Part shown: piece by piece, positions 25,521 through 33,277 of the stretch
Layout: each line of letters opens with the position of its first letter
Numbering within the stretch: position 1 is the stretch's first letter
Origin: Afipia sp. 64-13
Lineage (GTDB): Bacteria; Pseudomonadota; Alphaproteobacteria; Rhizobiales; Xanthobacteraceae
Length of the DNA: 41,984 nucleotides
Assembly: GCA_001897755.1 (NCBI GenBank)
Contig: MKUJ01000022.1
Span: forward strand, 10,786 to 52,769
Reading direction: 5' to 3'
Made by a program: the position numbers and the translations under genes
Notes under the pieces: generated by a model
The model's database searches: none
Told to the model about the DNA's origin: nothing
What the model saw: the letters and a program-made list of their open reading frames with translations, nothing else

Positions 25521-26099
25521 TCAATCCTCGGGCACGAGGCTCGGCGACATGATCGCCTCGAGATGCTCGGGGCGGTCGCGGTTGACGTGGATGAGATATT
25601 CGTCGGCGACGCTGCGCAACCGGCTGCTCAGTTTTTCCGCCATGTCCATCTGCTCGATCTTGCCGTGCTCGCGGAAGATCGCCTGAATGCCGTTGACGTG
25701 ATGGGTGATCAGTTCGGGCGGCACCTGGTCGAAGTCCGGCGCGTGCTCGATGATGCGGCACAGGCTTTCCGCCGCCGCCGCCGCGATCGGATAGCCGAAG
25801 GTCGCGGCATCGCCCTTGATGTCATGGGCGGCGCGGAACAACTCGGCGCGGTTCTGCGGGTTGAGGCCGTCTTTCAGGATCGCGGCGTGCGCGTCGGCCA
25901 GCCGGGTGCATTCGATGGTCATCCAGTCCTTGAACTCGCCCGACAGGCCGGCGAGTGCCGCCTCCGCGCGAGCCACCGGATCGTCGAGATCCTTCTCGTC
26001 CACCCGGCGCATCACGGTCCGCAGCGGATTGGGCTGGGTGATGACCTGGTGCCCAGCGAAAGTCTCGATCTGCACGAGGGGGGCTTTGTCCTTGGCCAT
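25521..26099 (-). CDS. Hpt domain-containing phosphotransfer protein
   Basis: A 192-residue protein with a histidine phosphotransfer domain. The phosphorylated His is His92 in the motif AAHDIKGDAATFG (90-102), with the expected helical pattern around it (about 60-150). Residues 1-60 are not recognised; they have some acidic/basic helix character. It has no kinase or receiver domain, so it must take phosphate from another protein. The ATG at 26099 is preceded by AGGA, 17 bases after the response regulator stop, which suggests cotranscription and a shared phosphorelay. Cytoplasmic. Confidence 0.88.
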   Translation of the reverse strand: MAKDKAPLVQIETFAGHQVITQPNPLRTVMRRVDEKDLDDPVARAEAALAGLSGEFKDWMTIECTRLADAHAAILKDGLNPQNRAELFRAAHDIKGDAATFGYPIAAAAAESLCRIIEHAPDFDQVPPELITHHVNGIQAIFREHGKIEQMDMAEKLSSRLRSVADEYLIHVNRDRPEHLEAIMSPSLVPED

Positions 26100-26116
26100 G
26101 CGGTGTCCTGGCTTTC

Positions 26117-26662
26117 TCAACCCGGGCTGCGTGCTTTGTCGAGCAGGGATGGTTGCGTGACGACCTCGGCCTTGCCGCCGACGCGGCGGTCGACGCCGAT
26201 ATAGGTGTTGGCGGTGTTGCGCCGGCGATCGGGTCCGAAATAGTTCTTGGTCTTGATGAAGGGGCGCGGATTGGCGACCACGTTGAGGATGCGCTGATAC
26301 AGGCCCTTGGCAGAGATCGGCTTGGCGAGGAATTCGGTGACGCCGGCATCGCGCGCCACCATGACGCGGCGCTTCTCGGAATGGCCGGTCAGCATGATGA
26401 TCGGCGCATACGGATTGCCGACGCCGTCCGGCTGACGGATCATCTGGGTGAGTTCGAGCCCGTCGAAAATCGGCATCAGCCAGTCGGTGATGACGATATC
26501 GGGCGCATAATGGCCGTACATTTCCAGCGCGGTTGCGCCGTCCTCGGCCTCATAGACCTCGCGCGCGCCGAACGAATGCAGCAGCGTGCGCAGGATGCGC
26601 CGCATATGCGCGTTGTCGTCGCATACAAGGAATCGCAGCTTGTTGAAGTCGATGCGAAACAT
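26117..26662 (-). CDS. Response regulator (receiver domain)
   Basis: A 181-residue response regulator with an N-terminal receiver domain (about 8-122): acidic pocket Asp15-Asp16, phospho-acceptor Asp60 in VITDWLMP, Thr92 in IIMLTGHS and Lys114 in LAKPIS. The C-terminal 60 residues (with NYFGPDRRR and GVDRRVGG) are basic and not a known DNA-binding domain, so output is probably by protein contact. It starts at ATG 26662; upstream is open to 26698. It sits in a minus-strand group nadK, regulator, Hpt, with a CtrA-type box between nadK and itself. Confidence 0.88.
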   Translation of the reverse strand: MFRIDFNKLRFLVCDDNAHMRRILRTLLHSFGAREVYEAEDGATALEMYGHYAPDIVITDWLMPIFDGLELTQMIRQPDGVGNPYAPIIMLTGHSEKRRVMVARDAGVTEFLAKPISAKGLYQRILNVVANPRPFIKTKNYFGPDRRRNTANTYIGVDRRVGGKAEVVTQPSLLDKARSPG

Positions 26663-26724
26663 GCTCGGCCGGCCATGGCGTACCGGAACGCGGTACACGT
26701 CGGATGGACTCTAGGGCCGGGCCG

Positions 26725-26740
26725 TTAACGAAGGGTTATC
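26725..26740. promoter_or_regulatory. CtrA-like box upstream of response regulator
   Basis: TTAA at 26725-26728 and TTATC at 26736-26740 with a 7-base spacer on the plus strand (one base from TTAAC). On the minus strand the same place reads ATAA-N7-TTAAC, also one base off. It is 62 bases upstream of the response regulator start. Confidence 0.4.
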
Positions 26741-26764
26741 CATAACCGGCCGCGGCGGGGCCGG

Positions 26765-27544
26765 TCACATCGTGAACTGCTCGCGGACGATCCGCTCCTC
26801 GAGGCTGTGGCCGGGGTCGAACAGCATCCGGATCGCGATGGTCTTGTCGGACAGGATCTCGACCCGGTGGGCGTTGCGTGCCTCGTAATGGTCGGCGACG
26901 GCGGCGACCGGACGCTTGTCGCCCTCCAGTACCTCGATGATGACGAAGGCGGAATTGGGTAGCAGCGCGCCGCGCCAGCGGCGGGGGCGGAAGGCGCTGA
27001 TCGGGGTCAGCGCCAGCAAATTGGCGTTGATCGGAATGATCGGCCCCTGCGCCGACAGATTGTAGGCGGTGGAGCCGGCCGGAGTCGCCACCAGCACGCC
27101 GTCGGCGGCGAGCTCGGCCATCCGCTCGCGCTCGTCCACCAGAATGCGCAGCCGCGCCGCCTGATGGGTCTGCCGGAACAGCGCCACCTCGTTGATGGCG
27201 TGGTGGACATGCACCTTGCCCTCGATGTCGGTGGCGCGCATCAGCAGCGGATTGATCACGGTGACGCGCGCCGCTTCCAGCCGCTCGATCAGCCCGTGCG
27301 GGTTGTATTCGTTCATCAGAAAACCGACGGTGCCGCGATGCATGCCGTAGATCGGCGTGCCGGAGCGCATCTGCTGGTGCAGGGTCTGCAGCATCAGGCC
27401 GTCGCCGCCGAGCGCCACCACCACGTCCGCATCGTCCGGATCGCGGTTGCCGTAGTGTTCGACAAGCTGGGCGAGCGCCTTCTGCGACTCGGGGCTCTGG
27501 CTCGCGACGAAGGCGATGCGCGGATATTTTCGGGGCTCGGTCAT
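26765..27544 (-). CDS. nadK: NAD kinase
   Basis: A 259-residue NAD kinase, which phosphorylates NAD to NADP in the cytoplasm. The GGDG motif (46-49, Asp48) and the NE motif in HHAINEVAL, as well as the [14 protein letters not shown] segment (about 160-173), identify it. The start used is ATG 27544 (MTEPRKYPR); the frame is open to 27652 but the extra residues are low complexity. The family size fits. A CtrA-type box and the response regulator lie downstream on the same strand (gap of 102 bases), so nadK is probably a separate unit. Confidence 0.95.
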   Translation of the reverse strand: MTEPRKYPRIAFVASQSPESQKALAQLVEHYGNRDPDDADVVVALGGDGLMLQTLHQQMRSGTPIYGMHRGTVGFLMNEYNPHGLIERLEAARVTVINPLLMRATDIEGKVHVHHAINEVALFRQTHQAARLRILVDERERMAELAADGVLVATPAGSTAYNLSAQGPIIPINANLLALTPISAFRPRRWRGALLPNSAFVIIEVLEGDKRPVAAVADHYEARNAHRVEILSDKTIAIRMLFDPGHSLEERIVREQFTM

Positions 27545-27848
27545 GATCGGATCGGTCGGTGGTCCGCGCGCCGCGGCGCGCCGGGGTGGTTTCGCCGGCG
27601 GAAGAGTGACGGTTGCGTTACGGTTATAGCTGCTCCCGACACGCCGCGACAATGTCCGCGCGGCATCGCGCCGCGGACCAAAGATGGTTAACGCGGCCGG
27701 CCGTCATGACCGAAACGTCATGCAGATGAACGAAAGCCGTCCGCCGGCTTCAGATCCGGTTCAGCGCCAAATCCCTATCGTCGTTTCCATGATCAGCCAG
27801 TCCGGCGATCCGGCCGGCCCCGGGCGGTCCACGAAACAGGAGATGACT

Positions 27849-28091
27849 ATGTTCAAGACAATTTCAGCCGCGGTGCTCGCCGTCTCGATCCTCAGCGCTC
27901 CGGCGATGGCCGCCACCGTGATCAAGACCGGCAACGGTCATGTCACGAAGGTCGTGACGCTGAAGCCGTCGGTCGCCAACGCGCATGCCAAGACCATCAT
28001 CGTCAAGAAGAAGGTGCGTCCGTACCACGCGCATCGCCACTATCATCGCCATCACGCCAAGAAAATGGTCGTGATCAAGCACCGTCACTGA
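27849..28091 (+). CDS. Small exported His-rich protein (80 aa)
   Basis: An 80-residue protein with a clear signal peptide (about 1-21, ending APAMAATV) and a basic C-terminal half with KKKVRPYHAHRHYHRHHAKK and a final IKHRH. The many His and Lys/Arg residues could bind metal ions or surface polymer, but no family is recognised. An AGGAG ribosome binding site is at 27838-27842, 6 bases before ATG 27849; an ATG at 27843 would be too close to it. A strong terminator follows at 28138. It stands alone, divergent from nadK. Probable periplasmic protein of unknown function. Confidence 0.7.
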   Translation: MFKTISAAVLAVSILSAPAMAATVIKTGNGHVTKVVTLKPSVANAHAKTIIVKKKVRPYHAHRHYHRHHAKKMVVIKHRH

Positions 28092-28137
28092 TCGAACCTC
28101 CGGCGCGAGACACAGCAGCCCCGTCCGCGACCGCGAC

Positions 28138-28175
28138 TGGCGCGTATTCCGTCCCCCGGAATACGCGCCATTTTT
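28138..28175 (+). terminator. Rho-independent terminator
   Basis: TGGCGCGTATTCC (28138-28150) pairs exactly with GGAATACGCGCCA (28158-28170) around GTCCCCC, followed by TTTTT. It ends the transcript of the His-rich gene. There is no T run on the other side for the receptor gene. Confidence 0.9.
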
Positions 28176-28210
28176 ATTGGCGCTCTCTATCGGGATGTCA
28201 GGCCGATGCC

Positions 28211-30325
28211 TCAGAACGTCATGCCGGCCTTGAGCAGATAGGTGCGGCCGGGCAGGGGGTAGGCGCTGAACACGCCATAGTTGGCAAGGCTCGCGCTGGC
28301 GACACTGTAGTCGTAGTAATGCACGTCGAGCAGATTGTTGACGCTGAACGACCAGAAGAACTGCTCGTATACTCCGCTGATCTTGAGATCGACCGTTGCA
28401 TTGGCTGGAATGAGCGGCTGGAAGTTGGCCTGATCGTTATCCATGCGGCGGTTGCCCCAGGCACGGACCCCGACGTCGAGCGTCAGATATTTCTGCCAGA
28501 CATCCCATGACACGCCGGCGCTTCCCGTGAGCCGCGAGACCAGCGGAACGTCATTGCCGGCGAACTGCCCCTCGCTGAACACCGCGCGGGTATAGGCAAA
28601 GCCGCCTTTCAGCCGGACGGAATCGTTGACGCGCAGCGTGGCGCTGGTCTCCGATCCGTAGCGGTGGGTCGGATCGAGGTTGCGGTTTATGAAAGACACA
28701 GGATCGAAATGGATCTCGTTCTTCAGCCGCATGTCGAAGAAGCTGGTCTGCAATTCGAAATCGCGGCCGCGAATCCGGAAGCCGGCTTCGAGGTCGCGCG
28801 ATGTCTGCGTCCTGAGATTGAAGTTGGCGTTGCCGTTGGCGTCCGGTCCCACGCCGATGCGTTCGTCCACATTCGGCGTGCGGAATGCGTTGGCGGCACG
28901 GCCGAACACTGCGAAGACGTCGTTGAAGCGATGCTCGATGCCGACATGCCAGGCATGATTGGTTTCGTTGGTGTTCAGCGGCACATGCGCCGTATCCCAG
29001 GGCGCAGCGCCGGGCGCGGCAAGATTCAGCACGTCTCGCGCGTCGAGGCTGGTGCGCTGGATGCGGCCGCCATAAGAGACGTCGGTGCTCGGCAGCAGGC
29101 CGACGGTGTGCTGCCAATAGCCTGCCAGTGTCTCCTGATTGAGATGGTAGGCGTGGATCGGCGCCACCCCGATCCACTGGCTGCGGTCGGAATCATAACC
29201 GGCGTTGTAGTAGTCGATGCCGGTCAGCACATTGGAGGTCATGCCGAAGAACCTGTTCTTCATGCTCAGGCGCGGCGTGATCGACCATGTCTGCAGCGTG
29301 CTGTCGACATAGCGCGGATAGGGCGCGCGCGGGTCGTCGTAGAAATTCGCCTGCTGCTTCTTGCTGCGCAGGCCGCCATCGACGATCAGCTCCGCGCCGG
29401 TCCACAGCGTCTTGGTGAAGCCGGTGGTGGCGTTGATGCCCTGCTGGTTGGCATAGTCGTACGGTGTCACCGTGCCGCGCGGGTCGGTGGCGAGCTGGTT
29501 GACGCCGTCGAGATAGTATTTCGTCGAGCGGTAGCCCGGCAGGCCGAGGCGCTGGTTGTCACCCGCGAGGTTGAAGAACGCACTGAAATCCGGCGTGGTA
29601 TAGCGAACCTCGCCGGTCATGTTCTGCTGGTTGAGCCGGTTGTTGGCGCGGTAGCCGTCGGACTGGATGGTGTTGGCAAAAGCGGCAGTGGACCACGGAC
29701 CGTAATTGGTGGTGGCCGAGAAATTGGCAAGCTTCTGATTGAACGAGCCGACGCCGGTCTCGATGGTCATCGCCATCGGTTTGCCGCCGCTCGCGCCGGT
29801 CTTGGTCACGATGTTGATGACGCCGCCGACTGCGTTATCGCCGTAGAGCACCGCGCCGCTGTTGCCGCGCGTCACCTCGATGCGTTCGACCGAATTCAGC
29901 GGGATGCGCGACAGATCGACCCCCTGAATGTCGAGATCGTTGACGCGGCGGCCGTTGATCAGCACCAGCGTGTTCTGGGCGGCGAAAGCACCGAAGCCGC
30001 GCAGGTCGACCGTCGTTCGAGCGCCGTTGATGCCGCCATAGAGACTCGTGAGCTGCACGCCCGGAACCGTCGCCAGCACGTCCTGCACGGTCTGGCCCGG
30101 CGAACGGGCGATGTCCTCGGCGGTGATCACGCTGGTTGAAGCGCCGATGATGTCGATGCTGGAAAGGCGGCTGGCATCGACATTGATGGTCGGCAGCGAG
30201 GTCTGGTTCTGCTGCGCGAAAGCCGGCGCGGTCAGCGCGGCGCTCGACAGCAACGCCGCGGCGAGCGCGGCAATGCCGGCGCCGTGCCGGATCGGAAGAG
30301 TCCGGATCGGAAGAGTGGAAGTCAT
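28211..30325 (-). CDS. TonB-dependent receptor, BtuB-like
   Basis: A 704-residue outer-membrane receptor. A signal peptide (about 1-38, ending APAFAQQ) is followed by a plug domain (about 55-170, with VINGRRVNDLD-like and VLYGDNAVGGVINIVTK motifs) and a beta-barrel ending in Phe704 (KAGMTF), the usual C-terminal aromatic. The plug and the riboswitch upstream point to cobalamin or related corrinoid uptake, hence 'BtuB-like'; a different substrate cannot be excluded. No btuCDF genes are adjacent. The ATG at 30325 is preceded by GGGGGCGAACC. The signal peptide codes a 15-base direct duplication. Confidence 0.92.
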   Translation of the reverse strand: MTSTLPIRTLPIRHGAGIAALAAALLSSAALTAPAFAQQNQTSLPTINVDASRLSSIDIIGASTSVITAEDIARSPGQTVQDVLATVPGVQLTSLYGGINGARTTVDLRGFGAFAAQNTLVLINGRRVNDLDIQGVDLSRIPLNSVERIEVTRGNSGAVLYGDNAVGGVINIVTKTGASGGKPMAMTIETGVGSFNQKLANFSATTNYGPWSTAAFANTIQSDGYRANNRLNQQNMTGEVRYTTPDFSAFFNLAGDNQRLGLPGYRSTKYYLDGVNQLATDPRGTVTPYDYANQQGINATTGFTKTLWTGAELIVDGGLRSKKQQANFYDDPRAPYPRYVDSTLQTWSITPRLSMKNRFFGMTSNVLTGIDYYNAGYDSDRSQWIGVAPIHAYHLNQETLAGYWQHTVGLLPSTDVSYGGRIQRTSLDARDVLNLAAPGAAPWDTAHVPLNTNETNHAWHVGIEHRFNDVFAVFGRAANAFRTPNVDERIGVGPDANGNANFNLRTQTSRDLEAGFRIRGRDFELQTSFFDMRLKNEIHFDPVSFINRNLDPTHRYGSETSATLRVNDSVRLKGGFAYTRAVFSEGQFAGNDVPLVSRLTGSAGVSWDVWQKYLTLDVGVRAWGNRRMDNDQANFQPLIPANATVDLKISGVYEQFFWSFSVNNLLDVHYYDYSVASASLANYGVFSAYPLPGRTYLLKAGMTF

Positions 30326-30532
30326 GGTTCGCCCCCAAGCGAATGGTGTTCGCGAAGGCAGGGCTTGGGGATCGAGACCTCAGGCGCGAATGATGCGCGG
30401 CACGGATGTGCCGGAGCGAAATCGCGACTGGAGAAACGGGCCATGGCCATGTCTCCGCAACGGTTGCGTCACGTCACCGCTGCGGAAACACCGCTCCTGC
30501 GCACGCCCCGTGCGTCGGAAGGATGACCGGTA

Positions 30533-30752
30533 CAGGCAGGTCTCCTGGCTCGCGGATCCTCGCCGTTGTCCGCCTTCCCAGGTCCGACTCGTGAGGAGTC
30601 TTCGCCCAGTGGCGCATTGGACAACGGCTCACCGCTGACAGTTGCGGGGGCAGCTTCGGAATTGCCGCAAAAGGGCAGGTGTGCCAAAAGCACAAGCCTC
30701 TGCGGCGGCACCGAATTCCCTATTCGCCGGCTCGCGCCGGCACCTGTGCCGT
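30533..30752 (-). promoter_or_regulatory. Cobalamin riboswitch
   Basis: Read on the minus strand, the segment starts near CACAGGTGCC (30741-30750) and contains the hallmark elements of the B12 element: AATAGGGAATTCGGTGCC, GCTGCCCCCGCAACTGT (about 30635-30651), AGCGGTGAG, CACTGGG and the end GCCAGGAGACCTGCCTG (30535-30551). These are the conserved blocks of the cobalamin riboswitch. It lies in the 5' leader, about 210 bases upstream of the receptor ATG, and should turn down receptor expression when cobalamin is plentiful. The expression platform is not resolved. A short hairpin GCGCACG-CCCC-GTGCGTC near 30500 may be part of it. Confidence 0.9.
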
Positions 30753-30815
30753 GCTGGCAATCAAGCGAGCGGTCGGTGCCTTGTCAATGATGCAGATTGC
30801 GAGGACGGACGGACC

Positions 30816-31280
30816 ATGGACTTCGTCAGGATGCGTTGCAAAAGGGAGACAGCGACGAGCGGCCGTGTCGTGCCCGCAATGGCGGCCGTCATGCTGGCGG
30901 CGCTCGCGCTGGGCGGCTGCGCGTTCGGCGGCAACGACGAGGAGAAGGCGTTGTCGGCGCAGGTCGCCGCCTCCGATCAGGTTTTTCCGGTCAACTACCG
31001 CACCGAGCTGCTGGCGTTCCTGCGCACCTATCTGAACGATCCGCGCGGCCTGCAGCACGCCGGAATCGCGGTGCCGGTGCAGCGCGAGGTGAGTGGCCGC
31101 ACCCGTTACGTCGTCTGCGTGCGCTACAGCGAGCGCGAATCCGGCGGCTACAAACCGGCGCGGGTGCGCGCGGTACTGTATGCCGGCGGCCGGCTCGACC
31201 GGCTGGTCGAGGAAAGCGGGGAGCTTTGCAACAATGTCGCGCTTTCGCCGTTTCCTGAACTGGAGAAACTGACACGCTGA
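30816..31280 (+). CDS. Putative lipoprotein (154 aa)
   Basis: A 154-residue protein whose hydrophobic segment (about 20-34) ends in the lipobox LALGGC with Cys35, so it is probably a lipoprotein. The mature domain (about 50-154) contains VCVRYSERES and one Cys near residue 142, and has no recognised motif. The ATG at 30816 is preceded by GGACGGACC. It is divergent from the B12-controlled receptor and 12 bases upstream of the TspO gene, so the two may be cotranscribed. Function unknown. Confidence 0.82.
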   Translation: MDFVRMRCKRETATSGRVVPAMAAVMLAALALGGCAFGGNDEEKALSAQVAASDQVFPVNYRTELLAFLRTYLNDPRGLQHAGIAVPVQREVSGRTRYVVCVRYSERESGGYKPARVRAVLYAGGRLDRLVEESGELCNNVALSPFPELEKLTR

Positions 31281-31292
31281 GGGAGAACGGTT

Positions 31293-31769
31293 GTGACACT
31301 GCGTTCCGTCATTCGTCTGGTGCTTTGTATCGCGCTGTGTCTTGCGGTCGGCGTGCTCGGCTCCGTGGTGACGCGGCCGGAAATCCCCGGTTGGTATGCG
31401 ACGCTGGCCAAGCCGTTCTGGACACCGCCGCCGGCCATCTTTCCGGTCGCATGGACCACGCTGTATCTGCTGATGGCGGTGGCGCTGTGGCGGCTGTGGG
31501 ATCGCGTGCCGGCATCGCCGATGCGGATGAAGGCGATTGGCCTGTTCGCCTTGCAGCTTGCGCTCAACGCGGTGTGGTCGCCGATCTTTTTCAAATGGCA
31601 CAATCCGGCCGCGGCGCTGGTGGTGATCGGATTGCTGGTGCTGGTGATCGCGATGTTGATCGCGAGAAGCGCGCGGCTCGATCGTATCGCGGCGTGGCTG
31701 CTTGCGCCTTATCTGGCGTGGGTCTGCTTCGCGACCACCCTCAATGCCGCCGTGGTGGCGATGAACTGA
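31293..31769 (+). CDS. tspO: TspO/MBR family protein
   Basis: A 158-residue integral membrane protein of the TspO/MBR (tryptophan-rich sensory protein) family, which binds porphyrins and other ligands and affects tetrapyrrole and stress responses. Five hydrophobic helices and the pattern KPFWTPPPAIFPVAWTTLY (about 39-57) and LNAVWSPIFF (about 90-99) are typical. The start is GTG 31293, with an AGGGAGA ribosome binding site at 31279-31285. In Rhodobacter TspO is an outer-membrane regulator of photosynthesis genes. Here a tetrapyrrole link would fit the nearby B12 receptor, but this is speculation. Confidence 0.9.
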   Translation: MTLRSVIRLVLCIALCLAVGVLGSVVTRPEIPGWYATLAKPFWTPPPAIFPVAWTTLYLLMAVALWRLWDRVPASPMRMKAIGLFALQLALNAVWSPIFFKWHNPAAALVVIGLLVLVIAMLIARSARLDRIAAWLLAPYLAWVCFATTLNAAVVAMN

Positions 31770-31881
31770 GGTCTTGCGGAGAATCGAGTCCGCAAACGGA
31801 CTCGGAATCGAAAAACGCGCAAGGCCGATTCAGAAAAACAATCCGTGGGACTCTTCGCCCGAATCTCCGTCAAATCGCGTC

Positions 31882-32004
31882 ATGACGCAGATGATTCGAA
31901 TATTGACCCTTCCGGGCGAGGCCAAGGCTCTCGATCACGCGCTCACGTTCGTGCTCGCGGCCGCCGTCGTGGCGAACGCCGTCTGCCTGTGGAACTATCT
32001 GTAA
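31882..32004 (+). CDS. Possible small membrane protein (40 aa)
   Basis: A 40-residue frame with one hydrophobic segment (about 21-39, LTFVLAAAVVANAVCLWNY). The ATG at 31882 has no good ribosome binding site, and a longer frame from 31774 is mostly low-complexity. It could be a real single-pass mini-protein, as many are known in Rhizobiales, or chance. Weakly supported. Confidence 0.35.
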   Translation: MTQMIRILTLPGEAKALDHALTFVLAAAVVANAVCLWNYL

Positions 32005-32036
32005 GATCGCGCTGAGTCGCGTGACGCGATCCACGA

Positions 32037-32246
32037 TCAGTTCAGATAGGCACGCGGCGAGACGGTTTCGCTCTCGATGATTGTTCGGCGGGGCGCGACG
32101 GCACGCAGGCGGGCCAGCTCGGCTTCGAGATGTTCGTTGGCAGCCAGCAGGGCTTTCAGCGCGCCGCGCATGTCGCCGCCGCAGGTTGCGATGGCCTCGT
32201 CGATCACGCTCTCATAATTGTCTGTCGACGGGTTTCGAGTCGCCAT
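32037..32246 (-). CDS. Small hypothetical protein (69 aa)
   Basis: A 69-residue protein with an excellent ribosome binding site (AGGAG, 6 bases before the ATG at 32246). The sequence forms a helix from about residue 12 to 50 with a heptad-like pattern (ALKALLAANEHLEAELARL), so coiled-coil dimerisation is possible. The C-terminus is basic then SPRAYLN. Not recognised; it resembles short conserved proteins of Bradyrhizobium. It lies in a cluster of small minus-strand genes. Confidence 0.75.
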   Translation of the reverse strand: MATRNPSTDNYESVIDEAIATCGGDMRGALKALLAANEHLEAELARLRAVAPRRTIIESETVSPRAYLN

Positions 32247-32404
32247 AGGAATCTCCTGATTGGTCTGCGGCGATTGTTCCTGACCTCTCAAGTCCACTTG
32301 ATGACGAAGGTTGCCTGTCGTTCCTGTTTGTTCCCGTAATTCACAGGGGATCGCCGGGTGTGGATAACAGCGCCGCGCGCATTCCGCAGTACGGCGAAGG
32401 CGCG

Positions 32405-32632
32405 TCAGGGCTTCAGCGCCATCCGTGCCCAGATCACGACCTGCAGGGACACGATCACGGTCGAGGCGATCAGCGACAGCGACCATAGCGACACCGCCAT
32501 CAGTAGCAGCGCTAAGCTGGTGCCAGCCGAGGTCAGGCGGTGAGGCCATTTCGATTTGTTCGTGAAGGTTGGCAGCAGTGAGATCAGCAGTACGCCCTGC
32601 GCGGTCAGAATCATCCAGTCTTGCCAGATCAT
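32405..32632 (-). CDS. Small membrane protein (75 aa)
   Basis: A 75-residue protein with two hydrophobic segments (about 3-22 and 38-70) joined by a basic loop (NKSKWPHR). It probably crosses the inner membrane twice. No family is recognised. The start at ATG 32632 has a weak ribosome binding site (GGGG). The frame extends upstream to 32902 but the added sequence is not protein-like. The coding bias and the clear hydrophobic pattern make it likely real. Confidence 0.6.
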   Translation of the reverse strand: MIWQDWMILTAQGVLLISLLPTFTNKSKWPHRLTSAGTSLALLLMAVSLWSLSLIASTVIVSLQVVIWARMALKP

Positions 32633-32849
32633 CGGAGCCCCATTCGCCACGGTGCACCCATGATGACGCACGCGCTGCAAGCATAGCATCGATCGGATGG
32701 AGCAGGCGGCGACATATTGCGGCGGCGTGGATGCGGCCGCGGGACGCTCCGCGAGCGAATCTTGCGTGATATCCTGCATGGCGCGCCGTAAATTACCCCA
32801 TGCAGGATCAGCGAGCAGGTCGGTAGGGTGATGGAAGCGTCTACTATAG

Positions 32850-33117
32850 TTGACGTGCGACGGGTGTTTCGCGCGCGCAAGAGGTGTCGTCGAATTTGCC
32901 AAGGTAACCGGCTTGAGCCGCGCGGCAATCTACAAAGGATTCAGGCGGCAATCTGACGATCGGATCGATCCACAAAGCGACACGGGCGCTCGGGGTGAAG
33001 CTTGTTCTTGCTCCTGTAGAAAAGAAGACGGCGCGGAAGCCGAAGCGGCGGGGGCCTGAGACACTGGAAGCGCTGAAAAGTGTTCATGGTGCCGGAAGTG
33101 TTCGTGGTGCCGGATGA
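32850..33117 (+). pseudogene. Frameshifted antitoxin-like HTH remnant
   Basis: In one frame (about 32871-32960) the sequence encodes ARGVVEFAKVTGLSRAAIYKG, a good match to the helix-turn-helix core of addiction-module antidote proteins (HigA-2/COG3636 type: ARA.G...A...GLSR..LYK.L). In the next frame (about 32966-33117) it continues IHKATRALGVKLVLAP and a Lys/Arg tail, the usual C-terminal half. A one-base shift separates them, and no N-terminal start region is visible, so the gene is broken. The 3' end overlaps tRNA-Thr. The partner toxin is not seen nearby. Confidence 0.55.
33081..33114 (+). repeat. Direct repeat of tRNA-Thr 3' end
   Basis: TGTTC(A/G)TGGTGCCGGA occurs twice in tandem, at 33081-33096 and 33099-33114. 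The second copy is the 3' end of tRNA-Thr read on the plus strand. Duplicated tRNA 3' ends are typical scars of site-specific integration. Confidence 0.6.
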
Positions 33118-33179
33118 GAGGATTGAACTCCCGACCTTCGGTTTACAAAACCGCTGCTCTACCGCTGAGCTAATCCGGC
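33105..33179 (-). tRNA. tRNA-Thr (anticodon TGT)
   Basis: A 75-base tRNA including an encoded CCA end. The acceptor stem GCCGGAT pairs with ATCCGGC; the D arm contains TAGCTCAGCGGTAGAGCA; the anticodon loop is TTTGTAA with anticodon TGT; the T arm has GGGAGTTCAATCCTCTC. It reads threonine codons ACA/ACG. The 3' side abuts the broken antitoxin fragment and its duplicated tRNA end. Confidence 0.93.
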
Positions 33180-33216
33180 GACGGCTAACAGCTAGCAGCG
33201 CCGCCCGGTCAGGACA

Positions 33217-33269
33217 AGACAGACGGCCGGCCGCTCGCCCGATCGGCGCGGCCGGCCGTCTGTCTTTTT
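33217..33269. terminator. Strong hairpin, probable terminator
   Basis: An 18-base perfect stem (33217-33234 with 33248-33265, core GACGGCCGGCCGC) around a 13-base loop, followed on the plus strand by TTTTTC. It lies between the small minus-strand gene (stop at 33280) and tRNA-Thr (minus), so it may end the small gene's transcript, although the T run is on the plus-strand side. Both directions are possible. Confidence 0.5.
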
Positions 33270-33277
33270 CTCTTCGA

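Noticed and set aside
25504-26120. Reading the Hpt gene as a chemotaxis kinase CheA fragment.
   Set aside because: There is no P2-P5 region, no kinase motif and no partner chemotaxis genes.
28664-30139. A 491-residue frame antisense to the TonB receptor gene.
   Set aside because: Same reasoning; no protein-like features and no ribosome binding site, and the receptor is clear.
30288-30318. GATCGGAAGAG twice, the core of the Illumina adapter sequence.
   Set aside because: The bases after it (T, not C) do not continue the adapter, and the unit is in frame within a signal peptide, so it is ordinary sequence.
33105-33179. An integrated phage or island at tRNA-Thr.
   Set aside because: No integrase or phage gene is present nearby; only the duplicated tRNA end and the antitoxin fragment remain.
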